This document shows, in pieces, positions 7,685 to 14,837 of a stretch of 14,970 nucleotides of DNA (positions are counted from its first letter, which is position 1; each line of letters opens with the position of its first letter). A model generated the notes under the pieces. It had not been told where the DNA came from and did no database searches. It saw nothing but the letters and a program-made list of their open reading frames with translations. The DNA lies in contig CAYXPB010000124.1 of assembly GCA_964466645.1 (NCBI GenBank), positions 1-14,970 on the forward strand. The letters are read 5' to 3'. The stretch comes from Acetivibrio sp964466645 (lineage in GTDB: Bacteria; Bacillota; Clostridia; Acetivibrionales; Acetivibrionaceae). The translations under genes were made by a program, and so were the position numbers.

Positions 7685-8678
7685 TTACAAATACTCTTTT
7701 AAATGTTGTGCCGGTATCCTGCTTACCATTCCCTTCCGAATCACAATAATTAAAATAACTATAAACAAAAGTTTAATATTCAAGACAAGTGGGATAATAG
7801 CATCAGTGCTTCCCCTAGGTGCTTTCAAAAATGCTGATATGATATATAATGAAATCGCCGTTTTCCATACGTGAGATCTATCGAATGTTAACCAATTTCT
7901 CATTATGAATCCATATACAAAATTAATTAGGATGACACCAAAATATCCAAGACTATGATATGCCTCTGCAATGTAACTTGACCCAACACCCTGCCCAGCA
8001 AGATAGCGAGTTGGATAAACGATATACGATAGGGCTTGAGAAAACGAATGCCCCTCTATAGCAAATTGCACAGATTGTGTAGTTGAATATCCAAATAATT
8101 TTGCACTTAAAAAATTATATTTCAAATAATTTAATGTGCTCCCCAGTATATAGCATTTCCCTGTTGGTATCTGATCCGCATACATATATCCCCATTTGAT
8201 TACTTTCGTAGAGGCACCGATGCTTTGAAAAAAGTTTAAGATAGTATTACCAATACCAATAAAGTCGAACTCTGAGATCCTCGACATTCTAACATATTCG
8301 AAAATAAACAAACCTGAAATTGCAAAAGGAAGTACCATGGCAATAAATGCCCAGTGCTTTCTCTTAAACCATACCTCCCCATTAGGCGATACCCTATTAC
8401 GTACAACTAAATATATTAATACAGTCAAAAAAACAGCGACACTTATGAAACGTTTCCCAGTACCCAAAGAAATAATGCCATATAAAAAATATGAAGCTAA
8501 CGGTAAACGACATTGTTTTTTTGTGGGCATTGTAGCCAAATAAACAAACAAACAAAATGGTGCCATTTCACCAATCTTTTGTAATATCACCGGAATATTT
8601 GGTGAATAAGATATATAATATTCAATGTAACTATTATTTGATACAAATAAAATTATATCAATACAGGTTGCAATTAGT
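7685..8678 (-). CDS. wzy: O-antigen polysaccharide polymerase Wzy family, C-terminal part (3' of the assembly gap)
   Basis: This is the larger piece of a membrane polymerase cut by the 10 N at 8679-8688. A frame opening at GTG 8590 continues without a stop up to the gap (LIATCIDIILFV then the SYIEYY region), so GTG 8590 is internal and not a start. It holds many hydrophobic helices and a long outer loop, about residues 90-200 counted from 8590. That loop includes GKCYILGSTLNYL and the GVGSSYIAEAYHSLG segment, which are typical of Wzy proteins that join repeat units at the outer face of the membrane. It ends in TAA 30 bases before the pyruvyl transferase-like gene. Its frame does not match that of the N-terminal part if the gap really is 10 bases, but N-runs are usually placeholders, so the two parts are most likely one gene of about 475-480 codons. 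Confidence 0.82.
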
Positions 8679-8688
8679 NNNNNNNNNN
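8679..8688. other. Assembly gap of 10 N
   Basis: Ten undetermined bases fall inside the wzy gene. Coding frames before and after differ by one base if the gap is exactly 10, so its real length is probably different. Any frameshift called here would be an artefact. Confidence 0.98.
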
Positions 8689-9126
8689 ATAAACAAAAAG
8701 TGCCACCTTTTGTGTTCTTTTGATTTTAAGTTCACTCAAGCGTGTACCATCTTCAACTAAAGCCATACTATTTTTTTTATTGCCTTTTACGTTACACAAG
8801 TAACCTATAAATAGGAAGATTACGCTTAATAACAGGCATAAGTTTGCATGCGATTCAGAGGTCTCTGAAAAAGAAATCCAATACTCATAACCAAAATACG
8901 TTTCAACAAATTGGCTTCCAAGTAAAAAAGTAAAAAAACTAATTAAAAAAGCTAGAAATACTATGTGTTCAGATAAGTTGCCAGTGGTATATGCCACCGC
9001 CACCACAAAAACAAGTATTGTTAATGCAAATATAACGCTCGTATTAGTTAAAGTCGCAATAATCAAATATACAAAAGCAACAGCTAATATCAATGCTAAA
9101 TTGTTTTTTCTTATTTTATATTTCAT
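8689..9126 (-). CDS. wzy: O-antigen polysaccharide polymerase Wzy family, N-terminal part (5' of the assembly gap)
   Basis: This is the first 146 codons of the polymerase. It starts at ATG 9126 with a basic MKYKIRKNN and goes straight into paired hydrophobic helices (residues about 10-45, 55-70 and 95-112). A cytoplasmic loop rich in Lys follows, then a further helix begins and is cut by the gap. Helix spacing matches the N-terminal half of Wzy proteins and joins logically to the part at 7685-8678. GAGAGGG lies rather far (13 bases) from the ATG, and a short upstream frame with a much better ribosome site overlaps the start by 11 bases, so translation may be coupled to that frame. Confidence 0.78.
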
Positions 9127-9199
9127 GAATTTTTATCAGCCCTCTCAAAGTGACAGACATAATGTCTTGATAACGAGGTGCACAACGGCTAATTAACAT
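9116..9199 (-). CDS. Possible 27-residue leader ORF overlapping the wzy start
   Basis: The frame starts at ATG 9199 and ends at TAA 9116, overlapping the first codons of wzy by 11 bases. A strong purine-rich stretch (AAGGGAAGGGA) lies about 8 bases before its ATG, clearly better than the site in front of wzy. The peptide (MLISRCAPRYQDI, then MSVTLRGLIKIHEI) resembles nothing I know. It may be a leader that hands ribosomes to wzy, a remnant of a lost gene, or chance. The ribosome site is the only real support. Confidence 0.3.
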   Translation of the reverse strand: MLISRCAPRYQDIMSVTLRGLIKIHEI

Positions 9200-9216
9200 T
9201 TTAAAATCCCTTCCCT

Positions 9217-9244
9217 TTTACAATGCACTACCTACAAATTTCAA
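9217..9244 (-). promoter_or_regulatory. Possible promoter upstream of wzy
   Basis: On the minus strand a TTGAAA (9239-9244) is followed after 16 bases by TGTAAA (9217-9222). The first matches the vegetative -35 box at five of six positions and the second matches the -10 box at four of six. It lies in the 204-base gap between wzy and the preceding glycosyltransferase, a place where an internal promoter would make sense. The spacing is slightly short and the DNA is AT-rich, so chance matches are expected. Nothing else is visible in 9200-9330. Confidence 0.2.
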
Positions 9245-9330
9245 TCGACTTTTTTAAAAATTGCAGCCATTTCTTAATACGCAAATATTTTTAGAAATTA
9301 GTTAACCGATTACCCTGCTAAAAAACTAGC

Positions 9331-10428
9331 TTAATTTTCATATATTTCCTCGTATTTTTTGATAGTGTTTTTTATAGAATAATTTTTAGACCCCTTTAAA
9401 GCCTTTTTACTCATTTCTTTACGCAGGTTTGAATCTTTACATAGTCTAATTATCGCGTTTTTAAGCTCCTCCTTATTGCCAACCTCAACTAAAATGCCGC
9501 TTTCACTATCGGTAACAATATCTATAACCCCACCGGCCTTCGTGGCTATAACTGGTAACCCACATGCCATAGCCTCCAAAACAGATAAAGGTACCCCTTC
9601 TACATTAGAAGCCGATATGTAAATATCAGCACTTTTTAAATAAGTCTCAACATTTTCTTGATTTCCTACTAAATTAACTTTGCCTCTTATACCTAGATTT
9701 GCAATCAATGTTTCTATTGCTTCTCGTTCTTCCCCATCACCAACCATAGTTAGTGTCATATCGGGATATACCTTTAAAGCTTCATAAAAGCTCTCAATTA
9801 GTAATTTAGGGTTTTTTACATGGAACAATCTTCCTACATTAACCAATCTAATCTTAGTTCTAGATGTTTTTTGGGTTTTCTCATCAGGAGAAAATCGCGT
9901 AGTGTCAATACCATTTAATATAAGATATATCTTTCCTCTTTCTATGCCATATGCGTTAGATATACTATCGCTTACTGTTTCCCCAACTCCAACGGGTATA
10001 AACTTCATATATTTCATTGCAATCCACAACGCAATACCATAAAAACCTTTTAACGATCTATCTGCTATACTGTGAAAAGTATGAATACGTGTTTTAACTT
10101 TTGAGAATAATATGGCGGGTAGGACGTATATTATTGAGTTTAAATGGGTATGAACAATATCAGGCTTGTAGGTACTAAATATTTTAATTGCTTTTATAAG
10201 TACATATATCTTGTTTATTCCATTCAAATTCCTACATATAGAAATAATTTCGATACCATTTTCAGCAGCTACATTTAGAAAACCCGGCCATTTTCTATCC
10301 AGTAATGTTACAATTTTAACTTCATATTTTTCAGTATTAATGTTTATTGCTATATCAATAACTAATTTCTCTGCCCCCCCCATTTCTAGACTCGGTATAA
10401 CATACATGATCCGCCTTTTTTTCATCAT
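9331..10428 (-). CDS. Glycosyltransferase family 4 (GT-B fold)
   Basis: The 365-residue protein has the full GT4 layout. The N-terminal acceptor domain has MGGAEKLV (residues 16-23) and DIVHTHL (90-96). NGIDTTRF (172-179) forms the interdomain link, then the nucleotide-sugar domain has VNVGRLFHVKNP (196-207) and VGDGEE (229-234). The donor-binding E-x7-E motif lies in NVEGVPLSVLEAMACGLPV (275-293), with Glu277 and Glu285. Such retaining enzymes transfer a hexose or N-acetylhexosamine from a nucleotide sugar to the lipid-linked acceptor at the inner membrane face. The start is the first of two tandem ATG codons, with GGAG 7 bases upstream; the second (10425) is also possible. It lies between another GT-B enzyme and wzy, and the sugar it transfers cannot be told from sequence. 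Confidence 0.92.
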   Translation of the reverse strand: MMKKRRIMYVIPSLEMGGAEKLVIDIAININTEKYEVKIVTLLDRKWPGFLNVAAENGIEIISICRNLNGINKIYVLIKAIKIFSTYKPDIVHTHLNSIIYVLPAILFSKVKTRIHTFHSIADRSLKGFYGIALWIAMKYMKFIPVGVGETVSDSISNAYGIERGKIYLILNGIDTTRFSPDEKTQKTSRTKIRLVNVGRLFHVKNPKLLIESFYEALKVYPDMTLTMVGDGEEREAIETLIANLGIRGKVNLVGNQENVETYLKSADIYISASNVEGVPLSVLEAMACGLPVIATKAGGVIDIVTDSESGILVEVGNKEELKNAIIRLCKDSNLRKEMSKKALKGSKNYSIKNTIKKYEEIYEN

Positions 10429-10624
10429 TTAACATCTCCATCAAAAACTGTCTCATTTTGAATTCTTTCGAGTAATTTTTATTTTCATTTTAATAATAAT
10501 TATTTGTCCCGGCTAAAAGTTATAACGAAATGCCTTTAAACAACTACCGTATCAGGATGCTTACATGCACAATATTAATCTTTACCCTAGATGATACAAT
10601 AGAACTTTCTAAGTTCACCTAATA
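10429..10624 (-). other. Intergenic spacer with a short hairpin
   Basis: This 196-base gap separates two glycosyltransferase genes. Just past the upstream gene's stop, GAACTT (10602-10607) and AAGTTC (10611-10616) form a perfect 6-base stem with a 3-base loop. No run of T follows on the minus strand, so it is at best a weak processing or pause site. No small gene is seen. Confidence 0.3.
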
Positions 10625-11662
10625 TCAAGAAATATTATCAATCAATATTTTTATTGCATTGTCGATATTATATTTCTGTGCTTCTTCCAAGCAGTTTTTC
10701 TTCATTTGCATAACCAAATCTTTATTTTGAACAAGTCTCTGTAACTTTTGATAAAAGTCATTTTCATTATTAAAGTCATAAGTAAATCCAGTTACTCCTT
10801 CTACAATAACATCAGACCAAGATTCCCAACGTGATGCCAATACCGGTACACCGCTTAAATATGCATCCAGTATAGTTCCTGGGAACCCCTCTGTATAATA
10901 TTTTGTTGGAAAAAGTAAAAGAAAATATTCTTTTATAACATCGGTAGTAGTATTATAATCAATAATACCTTTATACTTTATAGAATCACTGTATTTTTCT
11001 AATAAGTCGTTAAATCTATCTTTATACACTTTTTCCACCGGACCATAAATATCAAGTTCTACTTTTTGATGCCTATTTTTATTAAGTTTATTAATAACAT
11101 GAATAGCTGATTCAATTCCCTTTTCATAATTTATTCTTGATACAATGCATAATTTAAATGGCTTCTCATAATTTTTATTTGTATCAATTATAACAGGTTT
11201 GATTTTTTTAAAGTTTGGCATTAAGAACGTATTTGAATCAACACCAGCAATTGATAACTTATTTATTAAAGTGTTAGTTTGTGCATATATAAAGTTTATT
11301 TTTTGGGTAGGCCTAATCAGATATTGATTATCTTGCAGTAGGCTGGGTAACCATGCCCCAACAACAATGTAATGTAACTTTTTCTTGAGAATTTTTGATA
11401 AAAAAACAAATAAGGGTATTAATATTTTAGCACCATTCGAAGCTGGCAAAATGATAATATTATCTGATTGAATCGCCAGCTTAATACACTCATAAAGAAA
11501 AATCGGTGCTCTTCTCTTCCAGTTCGCAGTGTCAATATTTGTTACATTCCTTGTGCCGTAAATTTCCGTTAGACTTTCGCTTATTATACGTGTTTTAATA
11601 GTTTGACCACCTATCGCCTCAAAGCCTATATTAAAATGTCCACATATGCCGATTTTACTCAT
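10625..11662 (-). CDS. Glycosyltransferase, GT-B fold (GT4-like), with E-x7-D donor motif
   Basis: The 345-residue protein is a second GT-B glycosyltransferase. It opens with SKIGICGHF and a glycine loop, FEAIGGQTIKTR (residues 14-25). The interdomain link is MPNFKKI (148-154), the second Rossmann domain begins LCIVSRINYEKG (171-182), and the donor region TEGFPGTILDAYLSGVPVLA spans 257-276. The usual E-x7-E pair reads Glu258 and Asp266 here, a conservative change at the second acid. It should add one sugar of the repeat unit at the cytoplasmic face. The ATG start is preceded by AGAAGG about 8 bases upstream, and the stop is TGA. The gap in front of it (11663-12135) holds a decayed dehydrogenase fragment, so its upstream neighbour may have changed during evolution. 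Confidence 0.88.
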   Translation of the reverse strand: MSKIGICGHFNIGFEAIGGQTIKTRIISESLTEIYGTRNVTNIDTANWKRRAPIFLYECIKLAIQSDNIIILPASNGAKILIPLFVFLSKILKKKLHYIVVGAWLPSLLQDNQYLIRPTQKINFIYAQTNTLINKLSIAGVDSNTFLMPNFKKIKPVIIDTNKNYEKPFKLCIVSRINYEKGIESAIHVINKLNKNRHQKVELDIYGPVEKVYKDRFNDLLEKYSDSIKYKGIIDYNTTTDVIKEYFLLLFPTKYYTEGFPGTILDAYLSGVPVLASRWESWSDVIVEGVTGFTYDFNNENDFYQKLQRLVQNKDLVMQMKKNCLEEAQKYNIDNAIKILIDNIS

Positions 11663-11876
11663 TGATATACCTTCTAACTATTATATTACTTCCGCTTGTA
11701 TTCTTAGCGCTTGAAAATTCTTTCTCGGAGATATCCAAATTAATACTATGCCTAAACCCCAAGTTATTTCGGTTCAAAAAATCGCTTATTATCAGTTTCT
11801 TAGATACACAGTAAAATAGAAATAAGAAGTAAATGATCTTTTAATAAATTTGTCCCTGTTAGTACAAGATATTCAC
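11663..11876 (-). other. Non-coding spacer upstream of a glycosyltransferase
   Basis: I see no supported gene here. Frames in all directions are short. The region may contain further, unrecognisable remains of the decayed dehydrogenase that ends nearby. The ribosome site of the downstream glycosyltransferase (AGAAGG) lies at its low-coordinate end. Confidence 0.5.
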
Positions 11877-12101
11877 TTCATCTATAATATAAACTAAACA
11901 ACAGTATTCCCTGTTATCTTATTGCTACCTAATTTGTAAGATTAATTCCGGATTTATATAATTCAATTTCTACTCGTTTATGTCAAATCCTATTGCATCT
12001 ACTTTCCCCGCAAATGCTACTGTTACAGGCATACCAACATAACTAAGTCCTATGATAGAGATTTCTTCTTGTTTGTTTTTGATTTTATGATATAGCACCA
12101 T
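11877..12101 (-). pseudogene. Decayed N-terminal remnant of a TviB/WbpO-like nucleotide-sugar dehydrogenase
   Basis: From ATG 12101 the frame encodes 43 residues and then hits TAG (11970-11972). The peptide carries the Rossmann opening of a nucleotide-sugar dehydrogenase, IIGLSYVGMPVTVAFAGK, then GFDINE, closely paralleling IGLGYVGMP and GFDVNQ of the gene at 1-427. The second Gly of GxGxxG is replaced by Ser. Just after the TAG the similarity continues in another frame (IELYKSGINLTN, matching IDLYKNGVDPTK). A further TAG then falls where the relative has Glu in KEVG, and the match fades after more frame jumps. At least one deletion and two stops separate it from a working gene. It sits just downstream of the ugd gene. 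The low-coordinate end is approximate. Confidence 0.82.
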
Positions 12102-12135
12102 TTATTTTTCCCAAAAGAAAATTACTTTTCATGTT

Positions 12136-12339
12136 TTAATCCCTACCATACAAATCCCTAGTATAAACTTTCCTAGCCACATCTTTAATTTCTTCAGATA
12201 ATCTATTCGCAACAATAATATCGCTAATCTTCTTAAACTCGTTAAGATCTCCGATAACCCTAGAATGAAAAAACTCTTCATCCTTTAGACAAGGCTCATA
12301 CACCACAACTTCAATCCCCTTACCCTTTATGCGTTTCAT
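12136..12339 (-). CDS. C-terminal fragment of UDP-glucose dehydrogenase, possible reinitiation product
   Basis: This 67-residue frame is the in-frame tail of ugd beyond the amber codon. Its ATG is 6 bases after the TAG, and the intervening GGGAG is a weak ribosome site placed very close. A terminating ribosome could restart here and make the end of the UDP-binding domain as a separate chain. Conserved family residues are visible: GIEVVVYEP (8-16), FFHSRVIGDL (24-33), FKKISDIIVANR (35-46) and the terminal VYTRDLYGRD. Whether two chains could reassemble is unknown. Confidence 0.45.
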   Translation of the reverse strand: MKRIKGKGIEVVVYEPCLKDEEFFHSRVIGDLNEFKKISDIIVANRLSEEIKDVARKVYTRDLYGRD

Positions 12340-13302
12340 AACTCCCTAGATTGATGAGTGTCTGAAATTGTCTGAATTGGTTTTCATCGTTAATCTATAT
12401 ATGCCTACAACTTTCGGATTTCTTTTAAGTATCATATCAGCGATATGGTCTTTTCTAGTTCTATTAGCATCAACGATTGCAGACATAATATTTTGGGGGA
12501 CATCCTCATAATTAGCAAGAAGCTGTTTAGTATCCTTTGGTAGGCAATATCCCCCATATCCAAATGAAGGATTATTGTAGTACATACCAATTCGTGGTTC
12601 CAAACAAACTCCCTCAACAATTTGCCGTGTATTTAGTCCCCTCACTTCAGCATACGAATCAAGCTCATTAAAATAAGCAACACGCATGGCAAGATATGTA
12701 TTGGCAAATAGTTTAATAGCTTCCGCCTCAGTTGAATTTGTATACAACACAGATATGTCTTCCTTAACAGCACCTTCCATCAATAGCTTTGCGAAAACCT
12801 CAGCTCGTTCCGATTGTTCCCCAACAATAATCCTTGAGGGATATAGATTGTCGTATAGCGCCCTACCTTCCCTTAGAAATTCAGGTGAAAAGATAATATT
12901 ATTCGTTTTATACTTTTCTTTTAGTTTTGCTGTATATCCAACAGGTATCGTAGATTTAATAATTATTACTGCATTCGTATTTATTGAAAAAACATTGTCA
13001 ATCACTGTTTCAACAGTGCTCGTATCGAAATAATTTTTATCTGGATCATAATTTGTAGGAGTCGCAACTATAACATATTCTGCTTCCTTAAAAGCATCTC
13101 TTTTATCCGTAGTCGCTATCAAACTTAAAGTTTTGGTCTGTAGATATTCTTCTATCTCTTTATCAATAATGGGAGATTTTTTGTTGTTTAATAAATCTAC
13201 TTTTTCCTGGATAATGTCTAGCACCGTAACCTTATTATGTTGTGCTAAAAGGATTGCATTGGATAAACCTACGTAACCCATTCCTACAATTGTGATTTTC
13301 AT
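12136..13302 (-). pseudogene. ugd: UDP-glucose 6-dehydrogenase interrupted by one in-frame amber codon
   Basis: The gene spans 389 codons including the final TAA, the normal length for UDP-glucose dehydrogenase, which makes UDP-glucuronate with NAD+. Motifs seen are GMGYVGLS (residues 7-14), VATPTNYDP (79-87), KSTIPVG (116-122), SPEFLREG (139-146), Lys197 in AIKLFANTYLAMR and the catalytic Cys253 in GYGGYCLPKDTKQL. Codon 319 is TAG (12346-12348), in the sequence FRHSSI-stop-GVMKRIKGKG. Relatives are expected to read SSIQG, so a single C-to-T change of CAG explains it. The remaining 69 codons stay in frame and look fully conserved, so the lesion is recent, a sequencing error, or tolerated. Loss of the last 70 residues removes part of the UDP-binding domain. 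ATG 13302 has AAAGGGG about 9 bases upstream. Confidence 0.88.
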
Positions 13303-13316
13303 TGCCGTTAACCCCT

Positions 13317-14066
13317 TTATTTAATTCTTAGTGTTTTAAGAATACCCCATAGTCCTATATGAAATATTGACCTTAATACGGAAAGGTTTTCTATTTTTCT
13401 ATATAAAATCCAGTGATATTTTACTAATTGCATTTTATTACTTGATATTGAGTTATTCCTAATGCGGTAACTCATCAGTACTTCGTTCAAGCCGTATATG
13501 TATTTTTCTTTTTTCAATATTTGCAACCATAAGGCATCGTCATTTCTTTTTCTTATATTAGGCACTTTAAATTTACCTAATTTTTCTACATCATACATTA
13601 CTGTAGAGTTGCCAACTGGACAATCTAATAAAAGTCTGTTGTAACTTGTTTTTGGTATCGTATTAATAATTCTGTTTAAAAATCCACCTTTTTCGTCAAT
13701 TTGCTTATATGCAGTACAAGTGAAAGCATAACCATTATTCTTCATAAATGATATCTGTTTCCCCAATTTGTCCGATTCCCATAAATCATCACTGTCGAGA
13801 AAAGCCATATATTTCCCTGCTGCTAGTTCCATTGCTTTTGTCCTTGCAACTGCAGCACCGGAATTTACATTAAGTAAATAATATTTAATTCGATTATCTT
13901 TTGTTGTATAAGTTTTAACAACTTCTTTTGTATTATCATCAGAACAATCATCAACAATAATCAGTTCCCAATACTTATAAGATTGACTAAGTACCGTATC
14001 TATTGTTTCACTAATAAAATCTCCACAATTATATGTAGGTGTTATTACCGATACTAGTTCTCCCAT
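13317..14066 (-). CDS. Glycosyltransferase family 2 (GT-A fold)
   Basis: This is an inverting GT2 enzyme of about 249 residues. Numbering from GTG 14069, the nucleotide-binding strand is VSVITPTYNCGDFISETIDT (6-25), then IIVDDCSDDNT (37-47), NVNSGAAVARTKA (67-79) and the metal-binding LDSDD (91-95). The likely catalytic acid pair is in KRNDDALWLQIL (174-185). Family members move one sugar from a nucleotide donor to a lipid-linked acceptor; this length and shape are common for teichuronic-acid and capsule enzymes. It overlaps the stop of the sugar transferase gene upstream. GTG 14069 and ATG 14066 are both possible starts: GAGGT lies 6 bases from the GTG and 9 from the ATG, and the ATG shares one base with the preceding TGA, a typical coupled arrangement. 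It lies 14 bases before ugd. Confidence 0.92.
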   Translation of the reverse strand: MGELVSVITPTYNCGDFISETIDTVLSQSYKYWELIIVDDCSDDNTKEVVKTYTTKDNRIKYYLLNVNSGAAVARTKAMELAAGKYMAFLDSDDLWESDKLGKQISFMKNNGYAFTCTAYKQIDEKGGFLNRIINTIPKTSYNRLLLDCPVGNSTVMYDVEKLGKFKVPNIRKRNDDALWLQILKKEKYIYGLNEVLMSYRIRNNSISSNKMQLVKYHWILYRKIENLSVLRSIFHIGLWGILKTLRIK

Positions 14067-14803
14067 CACATATTTACCTCTTTCTTATCTGTTTGAACAT
14101 GAATAGTTTTTCCCCCAGCTTTAAGAACGGCAAACACAGTCCTTACCATAATCTTTAGCTCGTTAAAAAAAGAAAAACCTTCTATACTACTCAAGTTATA
14201 CCTCATTTTCCCAGGTAACACCTTATTTACATATATATCATCAACATTGTCAGCATTAGCTAATAACAAGTCCTCATCCTTATATTGAATACTAGCTTCT
14301 GAAGTAACGCCCGCTGGTAAAAGTAAAGTTGCCATCATTTCATCCGTATATTGTTCGACATATTTTACTACTTCCGGCCTTGTCCCAACAAAAGTCATAT
14401 CTCCGGCAATAATATTAATTAATTGAGGAATTTCATCTAATCTAAATTTTCTTAAAATCTTGCCTATCCGTGTAATTCTATTATCATTTTTGGTGGCTAT
14501 TTGCGCACCAACCTGCTCAGCATCATTAACCATTGTTCTAAACTTAAATATTTTAAATTGCTTACCATATTGAGTAACTCTAACTTGTCGAAACATTACT
14601 GGACCTTTTGAATCTATCTTAATAATAATACTAATTATTAAGAATAATGGTAATAAAATGATTAAAGTAATAATTGCAATTATTAAATCAAAAGCTCTCT
14701 TTATTATAAGACTTTTACGTTTTTCTTCCAAAATCTTATAATATTCCTCAACACTATCATTTTTCATATTCTCCGGCAAATCATCCCAATCCCCTAATAG
14801 CAT
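14066..14803 (-). CDS. Initiating sugar-1-phosphate transferase (WcaJ/PglC-like bacterial sugar transferase)
   Basis: The enzyme transfers a sugar-1-phosphate from a UDP-sugar to undecaprenyl phosphate, the first step of repeat-unit assembly at the inner membrane. It is 245 residues. It has a short N-terminal segment with KRAFDL (35-40), one long hydrophobic membrane helix or re-entrant hairpin (about 41-62) and the catalytic body. Motifs are KGPVMFRQVR (66-75), FKIFKFRTM (83-91), the Asp-Glu dyad in RLDEIPQL (121-128; Asp123, Glu124), FVGTRPE (138-144) and LPAGVTS (162-168). The lack of extra N-terminal helices makes it the short, PglC-like monotopic form with an added tail. A DegT-type aminotransferase directly upstream suggests that an amino sugar may be the first sugar, but this is inference. 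ATG 14803 has AGGGTG about 6 bases upstream. Confidence 0.93.
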   Translation of the reverse strand: MLLGDWDDLPENMKNDSVEEYYKILEEKRKSLIIKRAFDLIIAIITLIILLPLFLIISIIIKIDSKGPVMFRQVRVTQYGKQFKIFKFRTMVNDAEQVGAQIATKNDNRITRIGKILRKFRLDEIPQLINIIAGDMTFVGTRPEVVKYVEQYTDEMMATLLLPAGVTSEASIQYKDEDLLLANADNVDDIYVNKVLPGKMRYNLSSIEGFSFFNELKIMVRTVFAVLKAGGKTIHVQTDKKEVNM

Positions 14804-14837
14804 GCCATCACCCTACTTAATTTCAAAAATTTTTCAG

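Noticed and set aside
8588..8590. GTG as the start of a separate 301-residue membrane protein
   Set aside because: The frame continues upstream to the gap with membrane-like residues, and the protein would lack its N-terminal helices, so the GTG is internal to wzy.
10602..10616. Intrinsic terminator after a glycosyltransferase gene
   Set aside because: The stem has only 6 base pairs, mostly A and T, and no T-run follows on the transcribed strand.
12686..13033. Open frame of 115 codons on the plus strand
   Set aside because: It is antisense to ugd, which has full family motifs. The plus frame is a mirror of conserved codons and has no convincing ribosome site.
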